From assembly GCF_028750675.1 (NCBI RefSeq), contig NZ_JAQQPZ010000013.1, positions 835,753-899,752 on the forward strand: 64,000 nucleotides of DNA, in the 5' to 3' direction. Position 1 is the stretch's first letter; each line of letters begins with the position of its first letter. Positions 17,178 through 25,480 of this stretch are shown here, piece after piece. Source of the stretch: Shewanella metallivivens (GTDB lineage: Bacteria; Pseudomonadota; Gammaproteobacteria; Enterobacterales; Shewanellaceae). A program made the translations under genes and the position numbers. Below the pieces are notes generated by a model. That model searched no databases, was not told where the DNA came from, and saw nothing but the letters and a program-made list of their open reading frames with translations.

Positions 17178-18821
17178 ATGCCGACCCAAATCCACATTAA
17201 ATATTATTACACCCTTGGGGCTTTTATCGCGTTGTGTTTGTGCATAGCCATACCCAATGTCGTGCTACAAGTGGCGTTTGGCTGGGTGGCATTGTCATTA
17301 GGTTTAGTAAGCTCAGCTTACTGGTTTAATAGCGCAGGGGTTTTTCGTAAAAGTCAGGATGGCAGTATCCCTTGGTATATTAGCTGGAGTTTTGTGCCGT
17401 TTTTAATGGGCTGTCAAGCGTATAACGCGTGGGCAAGAAAGCACGATAAAGTGCCTGCTATTCAACAAATCGATAAACAATTGTATTTAGCGTGTCGCTT
17501 GTTTCCAAATGACGTTGAACAACTTAAGCGTGAAAAAATCGGGGCTATTTTAGATGTTACCGCTGAGTTTGATGCACTTGAATGGACCTTAGTCGATGAG
17601 AATATCGAGTATTTAAATATTCCAGTATTAGATCATAGCGTACCCACTGTGGCGCAAGTTAATCAGGCGGTAAACTGGCTACATAATCAGGTGCGCAAAG
17701 GTAATAATGTGGTAGTGCATTGTGCCTTAGGTCGAGGTCGCTCGGTGCTTATGTTGGCCGCTTATTTAGTGTGCCGCGATAAACAGCGCCAGTTTAGCGA
17801 TGTGCTTAAAAGCATTAATGATATTCGTCAAACTGCTAGGTTAAATAAATGGCAGTTAACGGGCGTTGAAACCATGTATCAACAACAGCAAATTACTATC
17901 CATAAGCAAGCCTGGTTAATTGTGAATCCGGTATCGGGTGGCGGTAAATGGAGTGATGAAGCCGATCATATTAAACAAACCTTATCGCGGTATTTTCAGC
18001 TTAAAGTGTTATATACCGCCAAAGATAAGTCTGCGGTGCAGTTGGCCGAGCAAGCTAAAGCGCAAGGTGCCGACATCATTATTGCCTGCGGCGGCGACGG
18101 CACGGTTAACGAGGTTGCCTCGGTGTTGGTTGGCAGCGATATTTATTTAGGCATTATCCCCATGGGCACAACTAATGCGTTAAGTCATACCTTATTTGGT
18201 GTGACGAGTAAGTTAATCCCTGTGTCGCAGGCGTTAGATATTTTAATTGAAGGCCACCATCAACGTATTGATACCGCAATGTGTAACGACACCATTATGT
18301 TGCTACTGGTGGGGTTGGGGTTTGAGCATAAAATGATCCAAAAAGCCGATCGTGACACCAAAAATGACATGGGTCAGTTAGCGTATTTAACTGGGTTATG
18401 GGAAGCCATCGATGAAAATCAATCGTTGTCGATTTGCATGCAATTAGATGATGGTGAAACCCACACGGTTGATACCACCAGTTTAGTGGTTGCCAATGCC
18501 GCGCCATTTACCAGTGTGTTAGCCCAGGGTAATGGTGAGCCGATTATTAATGATGGCTTACTTGATATCACCTGGATTGACGCAAGTGACTCATCTTCAC
18601 CGCCATTACTGAGCATGACCGAGTTATTGATTGCAGGCTTAACAGGCGGCCGAGATCAAAACGCTGCAAACAGTGCGATTCATCATCAGCAGGCCAAAAA
18701 AGTCTATTTAACAACGGATAAGCAGTGCCAGTATGTGATTGATGGCGAGTTGTTTGAGGCTGATGATATGCGTATTGAGGTGAAACCCAAGTCGTTGTCT
18801 GTGATGATTCCACAGAGGTAA
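17178..18821 (+). CDS. Dual-specificity phosphatase-diacylglycerol kinase fusion
   Basis: 547 aa. Membrane segments near residues 12-52 and 66-82, then a dual-specificity phosphatase domain (about 95-235) with the P-loop VHCALGRGRS (H181, C182, R188), then a DAGK/YegS-type lipid kinase domain (about 243-547) with the nucleotide motif CGGDGTVNEV (305-313) and MGTTNALSH. The kinase half should phosphorylate diacylglycerol or a sphingoid-like lipid; the phosphatase half may act on phospholipid or protein. The ATG at 17178 has CAGGAGG before it, which rules out an upstream frame start at 17109. Confidence 0.88.
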   Translation: MPTQIHIKYYYTLGAFIALCLCIAIPNVVLQVAFGWVALSLGLVSSAYWFNSAGVFRKSQDGSIPWYISWSFVPFLMGCQAYNAWARKHDKVPAIQQIDKQLYLACRLFPNDVEQLKREKIGAILDVTAEFDALEWTLVDENIEYLNIPVLDHSVPTVAQVNQAVNWLHNQVRKGNNVVVHCALGRGRSVLMLAAYLVCRDKQRQFSDVLKSINDIRQTARLNKWQLTGVETMYQQQQITIHKQAWLIVNPVSGGGKWSDEADHIKQTLSRYFQLKVLYTAKDKSAVQLAEQAKAQGADIIIACGGDGTVNEVASVLVGSDIYLGIIPMGTTNALSHTLFGVTSKLIPVSQALDILIEGHHQRIDTAMCNDTIMLLLVGLGFEHKMIQKADRDTKNDMGQLAYLTGLWEAIDENQSLSICMQLDDGETHTVDTTSLVVANAAPFTSVLAQGNGEPIINDGLLDITWIDASDSSSPPLLSMTELLIAGLTGGRDQNAANSAIHHQQAKKVYLTTDKQCQYVIDGELFEADDMRIEVKPKSLSVMIPQR

Positions 18822-18827
18822 TCTTCA

Positions 18828-19210
18828 TTTTATGGCCTACGGCCACACCAATTTTCAAACTCCGTTTGAATCAAGATCGCAAGGTTCCACCCTGCACGGG
18901 CCAAAAGGGGATCAACAGCAATCCCCTCTTGGATCACCTGTGCCGTTCCGGCAACATTTTCGCTTTTTAACCAAACAACAGCAGCGAAAAAATTGCGACG
19001 GAAAATTATCCAGCTTTGGGCCGCATTTTCGAATAAGGCCGAAGAACACTCAAAAGAAGTTAAAAGATGGATTTGACCACGTCGCGAAATTATCGCTTTT
19101 CAGATAATTTTGATGTGGCGGCTGGGAGTTCCAAGAGGGAACAGCCGTTGGTTTCCTCTTGGTCTGGTGTGGGCGAAGCGCCACGACGTTGGTGGCCGCA
19201 GGCCATAAAA
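18828..19210. repeat. 383-bp element bounded by 19-bp inverted repeats
   Basis: The ends TTTTATGGCCTACGGCCAC (18828-18846) and GTGGCCGCAGGCCATAAAA (19192-19210) are inverted repeats with one mismatch in 19. Inside are two hairpins built on CCAAaAGGGGAT / ATCCCCTcTTGG and CCAAGAGG / CCTCTTGG. Reading frames across it look non-coding (Ser/Gln/Pro-rich, no homology recognised). The right part recurs, inverted and diverged, at 53213-53490. This fills the whole interval between the fusion gene and the sigma-54 regulator. Confidence 0.7.
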
Positions 19211-19268
19211 ATCGAAGATAAGACAAGCTGGATCCCGGCTCAAAATCACTGCTGGGATGATGAGTTTC

Positions 19269-20630
19269 TTAATCTTCTGAACTGGTTTGATCTTCGTATT
19301 TACTCAATTTGTTGTACAAGGTTTTGACACTAATGCCGAGCTGCTTGGCTGTGTCATTTTTATTGCCGTCGGATTGTTCCAGAGCCTGATAAATGGCGAC
19401 TTTTTCAAGTTCATCTAAGCGCATGCCGGTGGGGATTTGTACATCGTCTTCTGTTTGGTCGCTCGATGGTTCTAGCGAGCTAATATTGATATGGCTTACA
19501 TCAATCACATTGTCGGCGAGAATATAAGCGCGTTCGATAGCATGCTTTAACTCTCGCACATTGCCTGGCCACTTTTGTTGTTGAATAAGCGCCAAGGCAT
19601 CGTCGCTAAAGGTTTTGCTGAGCTTTTCTGCCGAGTTACGATATGCCAAAAAGTGCTGAGCTAAGCCGCTAATGTCATTGCCTCTGTCACGTAATGGCGG
19701 TACGCGGATTGGGAAGTGGGCTAAACGAAAGTATAAATCTTCACGAAAATGACCATTTTCAATCGCCATTGAAGGATCGCGGTTGGTGGCCGCCACAATA
19801 CGCACATTGGCTTTTTTTACCTGTGGGCTACCGACTTGTCGATACTCGTTATTTTCGAGCACCCTTAATAATTTAACTTGATGCTCAAGTGGCATTTCGG
19901 TTACTTCGTCTAAAAACAGAGTTCCACCTTCAGCTTGTTCAAACACGCCAGCGTGCTCTCGGTGTGCCCCTGTAAATGCCCCTTTAACATGCCCAAACAA
20001 CTCGCTGTCGACTAATTCTGGGCTTAATGCGCCGCAGTTGATGGCAATAAAAGGCTCGTTTACTCTGTCGCTGGCTAAGTGAATTGTATTTGCGACCAAC
20101 TCTTTACCGGCGCCGCTCTCACCAATAATTAATACGTTGCTGTCTGTCACGGCCACTTTACGGACGGTTCTGTATAGCTTGTGCATGGCGCGCGATGATC
20201 CCACTAATAAACCATATTGATCTAGCTCGCTTGAAAATGGCTGATTTCTTTTGCCTGAGTTGACCACTAAGTCTTGGGCAAAATCTTGTAGGGTGTCGTC
20301 AATCAGCGTCATATCGTAAGGCTGGCGAAAATGATAACCCGCGCCTGTGGCCATCAGCTTATCGAGATTAGGGTTGGGTTTGCCTTCGCTTAAAAAGATA
20401 AATTCGATATCTGCCATCAACTCACTGTTGGCAATATCAACATAATCTTGTTGGCTTAGATTGGCGAGTTCGATAATGGCCACATCGACGGCGTTGTCTT
20501 CAAGTTGAGCCAGCCAAGGTTGATCGACGCTACTGGCGATTTTATTGAAATGTTGGCACCCAGGCACCTGTAAGAGCTGAGATTGTGTTTGCGGTTGGCG
20601 CAAATGGTAAAACAGTACTGGACGACCCAT
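19269..20630 (-). CDS. Sigma-54-dependent transcriptional activator with receiver-like N-terminus
   Basis: 453 aa. N-terminal receiver-like domain (about 1-120), AAA+ domain (about 140-365) with Walker A GESGAGKE (170-177), the sigma-54 contact loop GAFTGA (217-222) and Walker B GGTLFLDE (235-242), then a Fis-type HTH at the C-terminus ([23 protein letters not shown]). Where a receiver has its phosphoacceptor Asp, the strand reads [11 protein letters not shown], Glu54, and the switch Lys region reads HFRQPYD. Phosphorylation control is therefore doubtful. It stands between genes with sigma-54-like promoters at 16298 and 21491, which it may activate. Confidence 0.9.
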   Translation of the reverse strand: MGRPVLFYHLRQPQTQSQLLQVPGCQHFNKIASSVDQPWLAQLEDNAVDVAIIELANLSQQDYVDIANSELMADIEFIFLSEGKPNPNLDKLMATGAGYHFRQPYDMTLIDDTLQDFAQDLVVNSGKRNQPFSSELDQYGLLVGSSRAMHKLYRTVRKVAVTDSNVLIIGESGAGKELVANTIHLASDRVNEPFIAINCGALSPELVDSELFGHVKGAFTGAHREHAGVFEQAEGGTLFLDEVTEMPLEHQVKLLRVLENNEYRQVGSPQVKKANVRIVAATNRDPSMAIENGHFREDLYFRLAHFPIRVPPLRDRGNDISGLAQHFLAYRNSAEKLSKTFSDDALALIQQQKWPGNVRELKHAIERAYILADNVIDVSHINISSLEPSSDQTEDDVQIPTGMRLDELEKVAIYQALEQSDGNKNDTAKQLGISVKTLYNKLSKYEDQTSSED

Positions 20631-20890
20631 GCCGATATTACTCCCTGTCTATTAATACTCAATGTCAGTCAACGGTGTAAGTTTGACAATCAAAGGCGGT
20701 AATTTTTTCCTGTTCGGCGTTTGTCCCGAGAATGAACGATTAGCATAACAATTTAAAATCAACAGTTTAATTAAATTTTGTCAATGTGTATGAATTATGC
20801 AAGCCATCATAATGACTCAATATTACATTCATTAGCAAGTCATCAAGCAGGCTAACAAATTCTGTTAGTTGATGATAAGGAGATAGAGCC

Positions 20891-21376
20891 TTGAATATAA
20901 AGCGATCACATGAAGTCACTTACGATGGCAGCGACTTATGGTTATTAAATGAAGCGATTGATTTATGCCAGGCAGGACAACAATTTTATAGCCAGGCTAC
21001 AAAAGGGGCTGACGACTATAATATCAAACGTATTTTTAGTCATATGGCAGAGGTTAGAAAAACGATTTTAAGCCGTCTAGCAGCACTGTTTAAACAGGTT
21101 GAACCGCGATATCCGCAAACAATTGAGCGTATTGAGACATTAAGACCGTCGCTGAGCCCCTATTATGCCGAAGCAGAAAAAGCCATAGGGCAAAAGCGAG
21201 TTGCTAAAGCCATTAAGGTGCTGATTACCGCTGAGCAATACGTGCTAAGCAGGCTCAAACTTGCCGCTAAGCGTGCATCTAGCCAGCTTGTGACCCGCCA
21301 ACTAGCCGAGGGTATTGCATCGTTGCAAATCAGTTGCGACAGCATGAAAAACTTATCGCTTAATAAGCAGGGCTAA
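20891..21376 (+). CDS. Putative DUF2383-like four-helix protein
   Basis: 161 aa, soluble, all-helical by composition. Residues 15-75 (LWLLNEAIDLCQAGQQFYSQATKGADDYNIKRIFSHMAEVR) recall the ferritin-like DUF2383/PA2169 fold, but a family match is tentative and no function is known. The start is TTG with AAGGAG 8 bases upstream. It is divergent from the sigma-54 regulator gene and precedes the BON gene in the same direction. Confidence 0.7.
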   Translation: MNIKRSHEVTYDGSDLWLLNEAIDLCQAGQQFYSQATKGADDYNIKRIFSHMAEVRKTILSRLAALFKQVEPRYPQTIERIETLRPSLSPYYAEAEKAIGQKRVAKAIKVLITAEQYVLSRLKLAAKRASSQLVTRQLAEGIASLQISCDSMKNLSLNKQG

Positions 21377-21490
21377 TCACAGTGAAACATTTACATTAGG
21401 CCGGTAAAAAAGTCCGACGTTAAGCTGTAATCACCAATGGGTTTTAAGTGGGTATTTTAATAAGTCATTTTAAAACAGGTGGTTATAAAG

Positions 21491-21508
21491 TTGGCATGAT
21501 TGGCGCAT
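21491..21508 (+). promoter_or_regulatory. Candidate sigma-54 promoter of the BON-domain gene
   Basis: TTGGCATG-ATTG-GCGCAT keeps GG and GC ten bases apart and matches seven of eight bases of the -24 element; the -12 half is weaker (GCGCA for TTGCA). Start would fall near 21518, giving a 39-nt leader. A CGGTAAAAA half-site lies 89 bp upstream (21402). Confidence 0.5.
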
Positions 21509-21556
21509 TACCTAATATGTAAAACAGCATTAACACTAACAATGGAGAGTATTTTT

Positions 21557-22114
21557 ATGAAAAAGACCACATTATCAGTATTAACAAGCATCGTTCTTGG
21601 TTCAATGGCATTCAGTGCAAACGCAGCACAAGATTGGCAGGATGATGCAAAAGATGCATGGATTGATGGTAAAGCTGAAACCACGTTATTGTTAAACACT
21701 AACCTTAACTCTTTTGATATTAATACCGACGTAACAGACGGTAACGTAACCTTAACCGGTAAAGTAAATAGCAGTGTTGATAAAGCGCTGGCTGCAGAAT
21801 TAGTCAAAAGTGTTGACGGCGTTAACGAGGTTAATAACGAATTAACGGTGATGACGAAGCATCATGAGAAAGATCATGACAGCGAAACATTCGCCGATAC
21901 GTTAACCGACTCAAAAGTGGCGACAGTGGTGAAAACCCGCTTATTATTTTCAACTGATATCTCGGGTACCGAAATTGATGTTGATGTTGAAAATGGCGTC
22001 GTGACCCTAGAAGGTACGGTATCAAGTGACGCTGAGCGCGATTTAGCCCTAACCATTGCTAAAAATACCGACGACGTTAAAAAGGTTGTCGATGAGTTAC
22101 ACATTACTGGGTAA
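21557..22114 (+). CDS. Periplasmic protein with two BON domains (OsmY-like)
   Basis: 185 aa. Signal peptide MKKTTLSVLTSIVLGSMAFSANA, then two BON domains, residues about 32-95 (TTLLLNTNLNSFDINTDVTDGNVTLTGKV) and 115-184 (VVKTRLLFSTDISGTEIDVDVENGVVTLEGTV). BON proteins such as OsmY bind membranes or help envelope protein folding under osmotic stress. The ATG at 21557 has GGAGAG before it and starts the signal peptide; an in-frame upstream start (21500) would overlap the sigma-54 promoter. A terminator follows. Confidence 0.9.
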   Translation: MKKTTLSVLTSIVLGSMAFSANAAQDWQDDAKDAWIDGKAETTLLLNTNLNSFDINTDVTDGNVTLTGKVNSSVDKALAAELVKSVDGVNEVNNELTVMTKHHEKDHDSETFADTLTDSKVATVVKTRLLFSTDISGTEIDVDVENGVVTLEGTVSSDAERDLALTIAKNTDDVKKVVDELHITG

Positions 22115-22137
22115 TCGTGATTGATTAGCTTATTATT

Positions 22138-22162
22138 AACCAGCCTTCGGGCTGGTTTTTTT
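22138..22162 (+). terminator. Rho-independent terminator after the BON gene
   Basis: Stem AACCAGCC / GGCTGGTT with a stable TTCG tetraloop and a T-rich tail. Confidence 0.93.
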
Positions 22163-22185
22163 ATGGGTCACTTTTTATTGGGGAG

Positions 22186-22215
22186 TCTGGTATGCATGAT
22201 TCTGGTATGCATGAT
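22186..22215 (+). repeat. 15-bp tandem duplication over a start codon
   Basis: TCTGGTATGCATGAT occurs twice in tandem without a mismatch, so the next gene has two in-frame ATGs at 22192 and 22207, each with the same local context. Confidence 0.9.
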
Positions 22216-22476
22216 AACGACATAAGCCGCGATGATTTGGCGGTATCATCGAGGTATTTTCCCGTTTTAGTTGTGTCAGTGAGTGTGTTGTTAAGCGGAT
22301 GCAGTAGCGTGTTATGCCAGGCTCAAACAGATAAAGCCACCGATCCTTTACGCCAATATGACCAACAAAAACAATGTGAGCAATTGGTTAATCAGCATAT
22401 CGATGATGAACGTCGTCAACAGCGTGCAGACACCCAACAACGGCTCGATGAGTCTATTAAGCAAAACACCCGCTAA
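22192..22476 (+). CDS. Putative small lipoprotein
   Basis: 94 aa from the first ATG, 89 from the second. A hydrophobic stretch PVLVVSVSVLLSGC ends in a lipobox with C37, followed by a Gln/Asp/Arg-rich hydrophilic tail (QQKQCEQLVNQHIDDERRQQ) likely to be helical. The 20 or so polar residues before the hydrophobic core are unusual for a lipoprotein signal; a TTG start at 22237 would give a normal one (C22). GGGAG precedes the first ATG. No family recognised. Confidence 0.55.
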   Translation: MHDSGMHDNDISRDDLAVSSRYFPVLVVSVSVLLSGCSSVLCQAQTDKATDPLRQYDQQKQCEQLVNQHIDDERRQQRADTQQRLDESIKQNTR

Positions 22477-22610
22477 TATTCTTCCCGCGGCTCAGTTTGT
22501 CACTTGCTGTGAATTGCCTGTTGTGGATGTCTAGTTGTTACTAATGGGCTGACTTTTTTATCTAACTGCTGTTTACCCAACTGCTGTTTACTTAGCTTGT
22601 TATTAAGTTA

Positions 22611-22804
22611 ACCTGAGCTCGGGATAAGGGATGAACTTATACTATTTAAAATCAACATGTTACCCATTCTCACTTTCAAGCTTGTCATTTGTTCTGCTAA
22701 CAAGGCGAATTGACGCGTCAATAGCTAGCCTATTGTAAGTCGATTCAACGCAGTGAGCAGGGCAAAGGACTGTTTGAAAGGCATTTATTATCCCGAGCTC
22801 AGGT
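22611..22804 (+). mobile_element. MITE-like non-autonomous element, copy 2
   Basis: 194 bp, the same length and direction as copy 1. Ends ACCTGAGCTCGGGATAA and TTATCCCGAGCTCAGGT are perfect 17-bp inverted repeats. It is flanked by TAAGTTA on both sides (22604-22610 and 22805-22811), a candidate 7-bp duplication, though only TA is shared with copy 1. An internal TTGACGCGTCAA palindrome is conserved in both copies. The perfect ends suggest this copy is the younger. Confidence 0.88.
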
Positions 22805-22900
22805 TAAGTTAGTTTCCTTTTGCGCTGGCCTCACCAGTTTTGCAGCCTTTATCGCACTTATACTTGCAGCGAGCTCCAATGGTATCAATAAACTGGAAAC

Positions 22901-22921
22901 AAATAGACGACTGGTCTATTT
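22901..22921 (+). promoter_or_regulatory. TetR-type operator palindrome
   Basis: Perfect 8-bp arms AAATAGAC / GTCTATTT around GACTG, 33 bp before the TetR start codon. ATAGAC...GTCTAT dyads are typical of NemR-like TetR repressors, so autoregulation is likely. Confidence 0.75.
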
Positions 22922-22953
22922 TTGGTTATCGTAACGGCCAACAGGGAGAGCTT

Positions 22954-23538
22954 ATGAACAAAAATACCAGCAGTAAACAGTCGATTTGCGCCGTCGGTGA
23001 AAAGCTATTTGCTTTACACGGATACAGCGCCGTGGGGATTAAACTGATATTGGATGAAGTGGGTATTCCTAAAGGCTCGTTTTATCATTATTTTGCCAGT
23101 AAAGAAGCCTTTGCCGCCGAAGTCGCACAATACTATTTTGACCAACGTATCGCGCCGATTGCCATGGAGCCACAGGCAAACTTTAAAACTAACGTTACAG
23201 CGGTATTGAGTGGCTACCATCAACTGATTGACTTTTTATTTAGCGACAATCAGCCCCGTGGCTGCTTAATGGGCAACTTGATGGTTGAAGTGAATCCGCA
23301 AATGGTGATTTTGCACCAGACACTGAATCGCCTTTTTGACCAGTGGTTGAGTCAGTTTAATGCGCTTATTGAGCAAGGGCAGCAGCAAGGGTTTATTAAA
23401 ACAAAATTGAGCGCGAGCGTGTTGTCGAAGATTTTTTGGTCAAATTGGCAAGGGACTATGCTACGCTGTCAAATTAAAGCAGATAAAACCGCAGCAAAAC
23501 GCGCCATTGTGCAATGCATGCAACTGATCACCCGCTAA
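22954..23538 (+). CDS. TetR/AcrR-family transcriptional regulator
   Basis: 194 aa. N-terminal TetR helix-turn-helix (residues about 8-55: ICAVGEKLFALHGYSAVGIKLILDEVGIPKGSFYHYFASKEAFA), then a ligand domain with the PRGCLMGNLMVE motif seen in NemR/AcuR-like proteins that sense electrophiles. The ATG at 22954 has GGGAGAG before it; in-frame upstream starts would run through the operator. There is no obvious target enzyme such as nemA next to it; the MITE lies immediately upstream, so a former neighbour may have been lost. Confidence 0.85.
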   Translation: MNKNTSSKQSICAVGEKLFALHGYSAVGIKLILDEVGIPKGSFYHYFASKEAFAAEVAQYYFDQRIAPIAMEPQANFKTNVTAVLSGYHQLIDFLFSDNQPRGCLMGNLMVEVNPQMVILHQTLNRLFDQWLSQFNALIEQGQQQGFIKTKLSASVLSKIFWSNWQGTMLRCQIKADKTAAKRAIVQCMQLITR

Positions 23539-23646
23539 ATTAAGCTTTATAGCATTACTCAGTGGCTTATGACGTATTTTGATTGTGTATTTATCTAAAG
23601 GTCTTTATATTTCGGTGATTTTTTTCGGGTCTTGGAGTGGGTCGAA

Positions 23647-24210
23647 TTGGCTAAAGGATTATATAGTGTCGTATTAATGGTGTTGCTGTCTGCATGTGCG
23701 TCTAATCCGCCTGTGGTGGTTGCACCTAAACCTGTGGTGGTGCCACCAATGCTTAAGCCAGAGCCGCCTAAGTGGAGTGAGTCAAACTTACTCAGTTTTC
23801 ATGATCAATGGAAAGGCACACCGTATCGCTTAGGTGGTTTGAGCCGTAATGGCATTGATTGCTCGGGTTTTGTCTATTTAGCTTACCTTGATATTGTGGG
23901 TGAAAAATTACCACGCTCGGTTAATGCACAGCGCACTTTAGGTAAAGATGTTCCAAGGCATCAGCTTGATATCGGTGATTTGGTGTTTTTTAAAACCGGT
24001 AGAACAACCCGTCATGTAGGAATTTACATGGGCCAGGATAAGTTTTTACATGCATCTACCAAAAAAGGCGTGAAAATTTCTAGTTTAAATAATGTGTACT
24101 GGAAACCCCGTTATTGGTTTGCGAAACGTTTAACCAAACCAACAGAACAGCAAAATATGTCGCTGGCCAGTTTAGTTGATTACGCGAAGCAACATAATCT
24201 ACAAGATTAA
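23647..24210 (+). CDS. NlpC/P60-family lipoprotein endopeptidase
   Basis: 187 aa. Lipoprotein signal with lipobox LSAC (C17), a Pro/Val-rich linker (20-45), and a NlpC/P60 domain with catalytic Cys C72 (GIDCSGFVYLAY), His H123 (TRHVGIYMG) and H135 (FLHAS). It resembles Spr/MepS-type murein endopeptidases that cut D-Glu-mDAP crosslinks, anchored to the outer membrane. The TTG at 23647 has GGAG at suitable spacing and gives a clean signal; a TTG at 23632 is the alternative. Confidence 0.87.
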   Translation: MAKGLYSVVLMVLLSACASNPPVVVAPKPVVVPPMLKPEPPKWSESNLLSFHDQWKGTPYRLGGLSRNGIDCSGFVYLAYLDIVGEKLPRSVNAQRTLGKDVPRHQLDIGDLVFFKTGRTTRHVGIYMGQDKFLHASTKKGVKISSLNNVYWKPRYWFAKRLTKPTEQQNMSLASLVDYAKQHNLQD

Positions 24211-24363
24211 TCGTTAATATTTGCCTATTTTCGTGCCCTGCGTTTTATTTGGGCACGTTTTATCCCCTTTGTGACTTTGCCTAGATTGTTTTCAATGTCG
24301 GGCATCGGTATATTCATGTTATCTACTGCTCACAGAGCGCGGTAACGCATTAAACGGACCCAC

Positions 24364-25395
24364 ATGTCAGACCCTAAACATTGGACCTTAAAAAGTATCG
24401 CTAAAGAATTAGGCGTATCGAATGCGACTGTGTCTAATGCGTTTAATCGCCCAGACCAGCTGTCGGAAAAGCGCCGTAAAGAAATTTTAGAAGCGTGTAA
24501 CGTACTCGGTTATTTTGGCCCAAATAAAGCTGCACAGTCTTTAAGACGCGGTAAATTTGATACGGTAGCATTGGTGCTGTCAGACAGTATTGAATACATG
24601 GTGTCAGATCCTGTTGCAAGTCGATTTATGAAAGGCGTCGCGGCCGTTTTCGAGCAGCATAAACTCAATTTATTGTTGTTTTCAGGCAGTGCTGAGAGTG
24701 TGAATAGCATCAATGATTTTGTTGATGGTTTTATATGCTATGGTCGCCCACGAAATCGTTTACTGGCCGAACAGTTAAAAAAAATTCGTAAAAAAGTGGT
24801 TACTGTCGACTTTAATATTCACCGAAGCGCATCTGTGAGTATTGATAACAAAGCCGGTGCCTATGAGGTTGCAAAACTGGCAATTAAGTCGCCAAATGAC
24901 CATGTTGCCATTCTTGGGTTACGCTTGCTAGACACCCATTTAACCTGTCGTGTGTATGATATTCACTCGATGGAAATCGACACATCTGTTGCGCATCAAC
25001 GCCTGCAAGGGTACTTAGATGCCATCAGTGATACGGGGGTCACGTTAGGTGATGATCGTATTTGGAACATCCCTGAAAGTAACTCAGACCTTGCGAGTAT
25101 TGCAGCTAAAGAGGCGTTAAATAGCGTGCCTCGTCCTAATGTATTTTTGTGCATGAGTGACCTCATTGCACTGAGTTTGATGCGCGAAGCCCTTCAACAA
25201 GGATTAAGAATCCCTGAGGATATTCGAGTTGTCGGCTTTGATGGTATTGATGAGGCTGCACGAATGCTGCCGGCATTGACGACGGTATATCAACATTCTG
25301 AACAAAAAGGCCGTAAAGCGGCAGAGATGTTTATTGCAGATGCCCATCATGCTGAAGTGCTAGGTTATGAGTTGTCGCGAGGTGGCAGTTGTTAG
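24364..25395 (+). CDS. scrR: LacI-family regulator of sucrose genes
   Basis: 343 aa. N-terminal LacI helix-turn-helix (WTLKSIAKELGVSNATVSNAFNRPDQLSEKRRKEIL) and a periplasmic-binding-protein-like sensor domain (about 65-340) ending in VRVVGFDGIDEAARMLPALTTVYQ-type sequence. It is convergent with sucrose phosphorylase and near scrT and the receptor gene, so it is the likely regulator of this locus. Two identical 18-bp palindromes with a central TCGA, the usual LacI-type dyad, lie before scrP/scrT and before the receptor gene. Confidence 0.88.
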   Translation: MSDPKHWTLKSIAKELGVSNATVSNAFNRPDQLSEKRRKEILEACNVLGYFGPNKAAQSLRRGKFDTVALVLSDSIEYMVSDPVASRFMKGVAAVFEQHKLNLLLFSGSAESVNSINDFVDGFICYGRPRNRLLAEQLKKIRKKVVTVDFNIHRSASVSIDNKAGAYEVAKLAIKSPNDHVAILGLRLLDTHLTCRVYDIHSMEIDTSVAHQRLQGYLDAISDTGVTLGDDRIWNIPESNSDLASIAAKEALNSVPRPNVFLCMSDLIALSLMREALQQGLRIPEDIRVVGFDGIDEAARMLPALTTVYQHSEQKGRKAAEMFIADAHHAEVLGYELSRGGSC

Positions 25396-25431
25396 AAAGT
25401 GTTAATGCGGTATTTCAGCTGAATTTCAAGC

Positions 25432-25466
25432 AACAATAAGGCGCCTATTATCGGCGCCTTATTGTT
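25432..25466. terminator. Bidirectional terminator between scrR and scrP
   Basis: Perfect 14-bp stem AACAATAAGGCGCC / GGCGCCTTATTGTT with a 7-nt loop between two convergent genes. Confidence 0.9.
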
Positions 25467-25480
25467 ATTAACCCGTATGG

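Noticed and set aside
18832..19107. A 91-codon plus-strand frame (with a further one at 19067-19327) across the inverted-repeat element
   Set aside because: It runs through hairpins and inverted repeats, has no ribosome binding site, and the composition is not protein-like; better explained as the repeat element.
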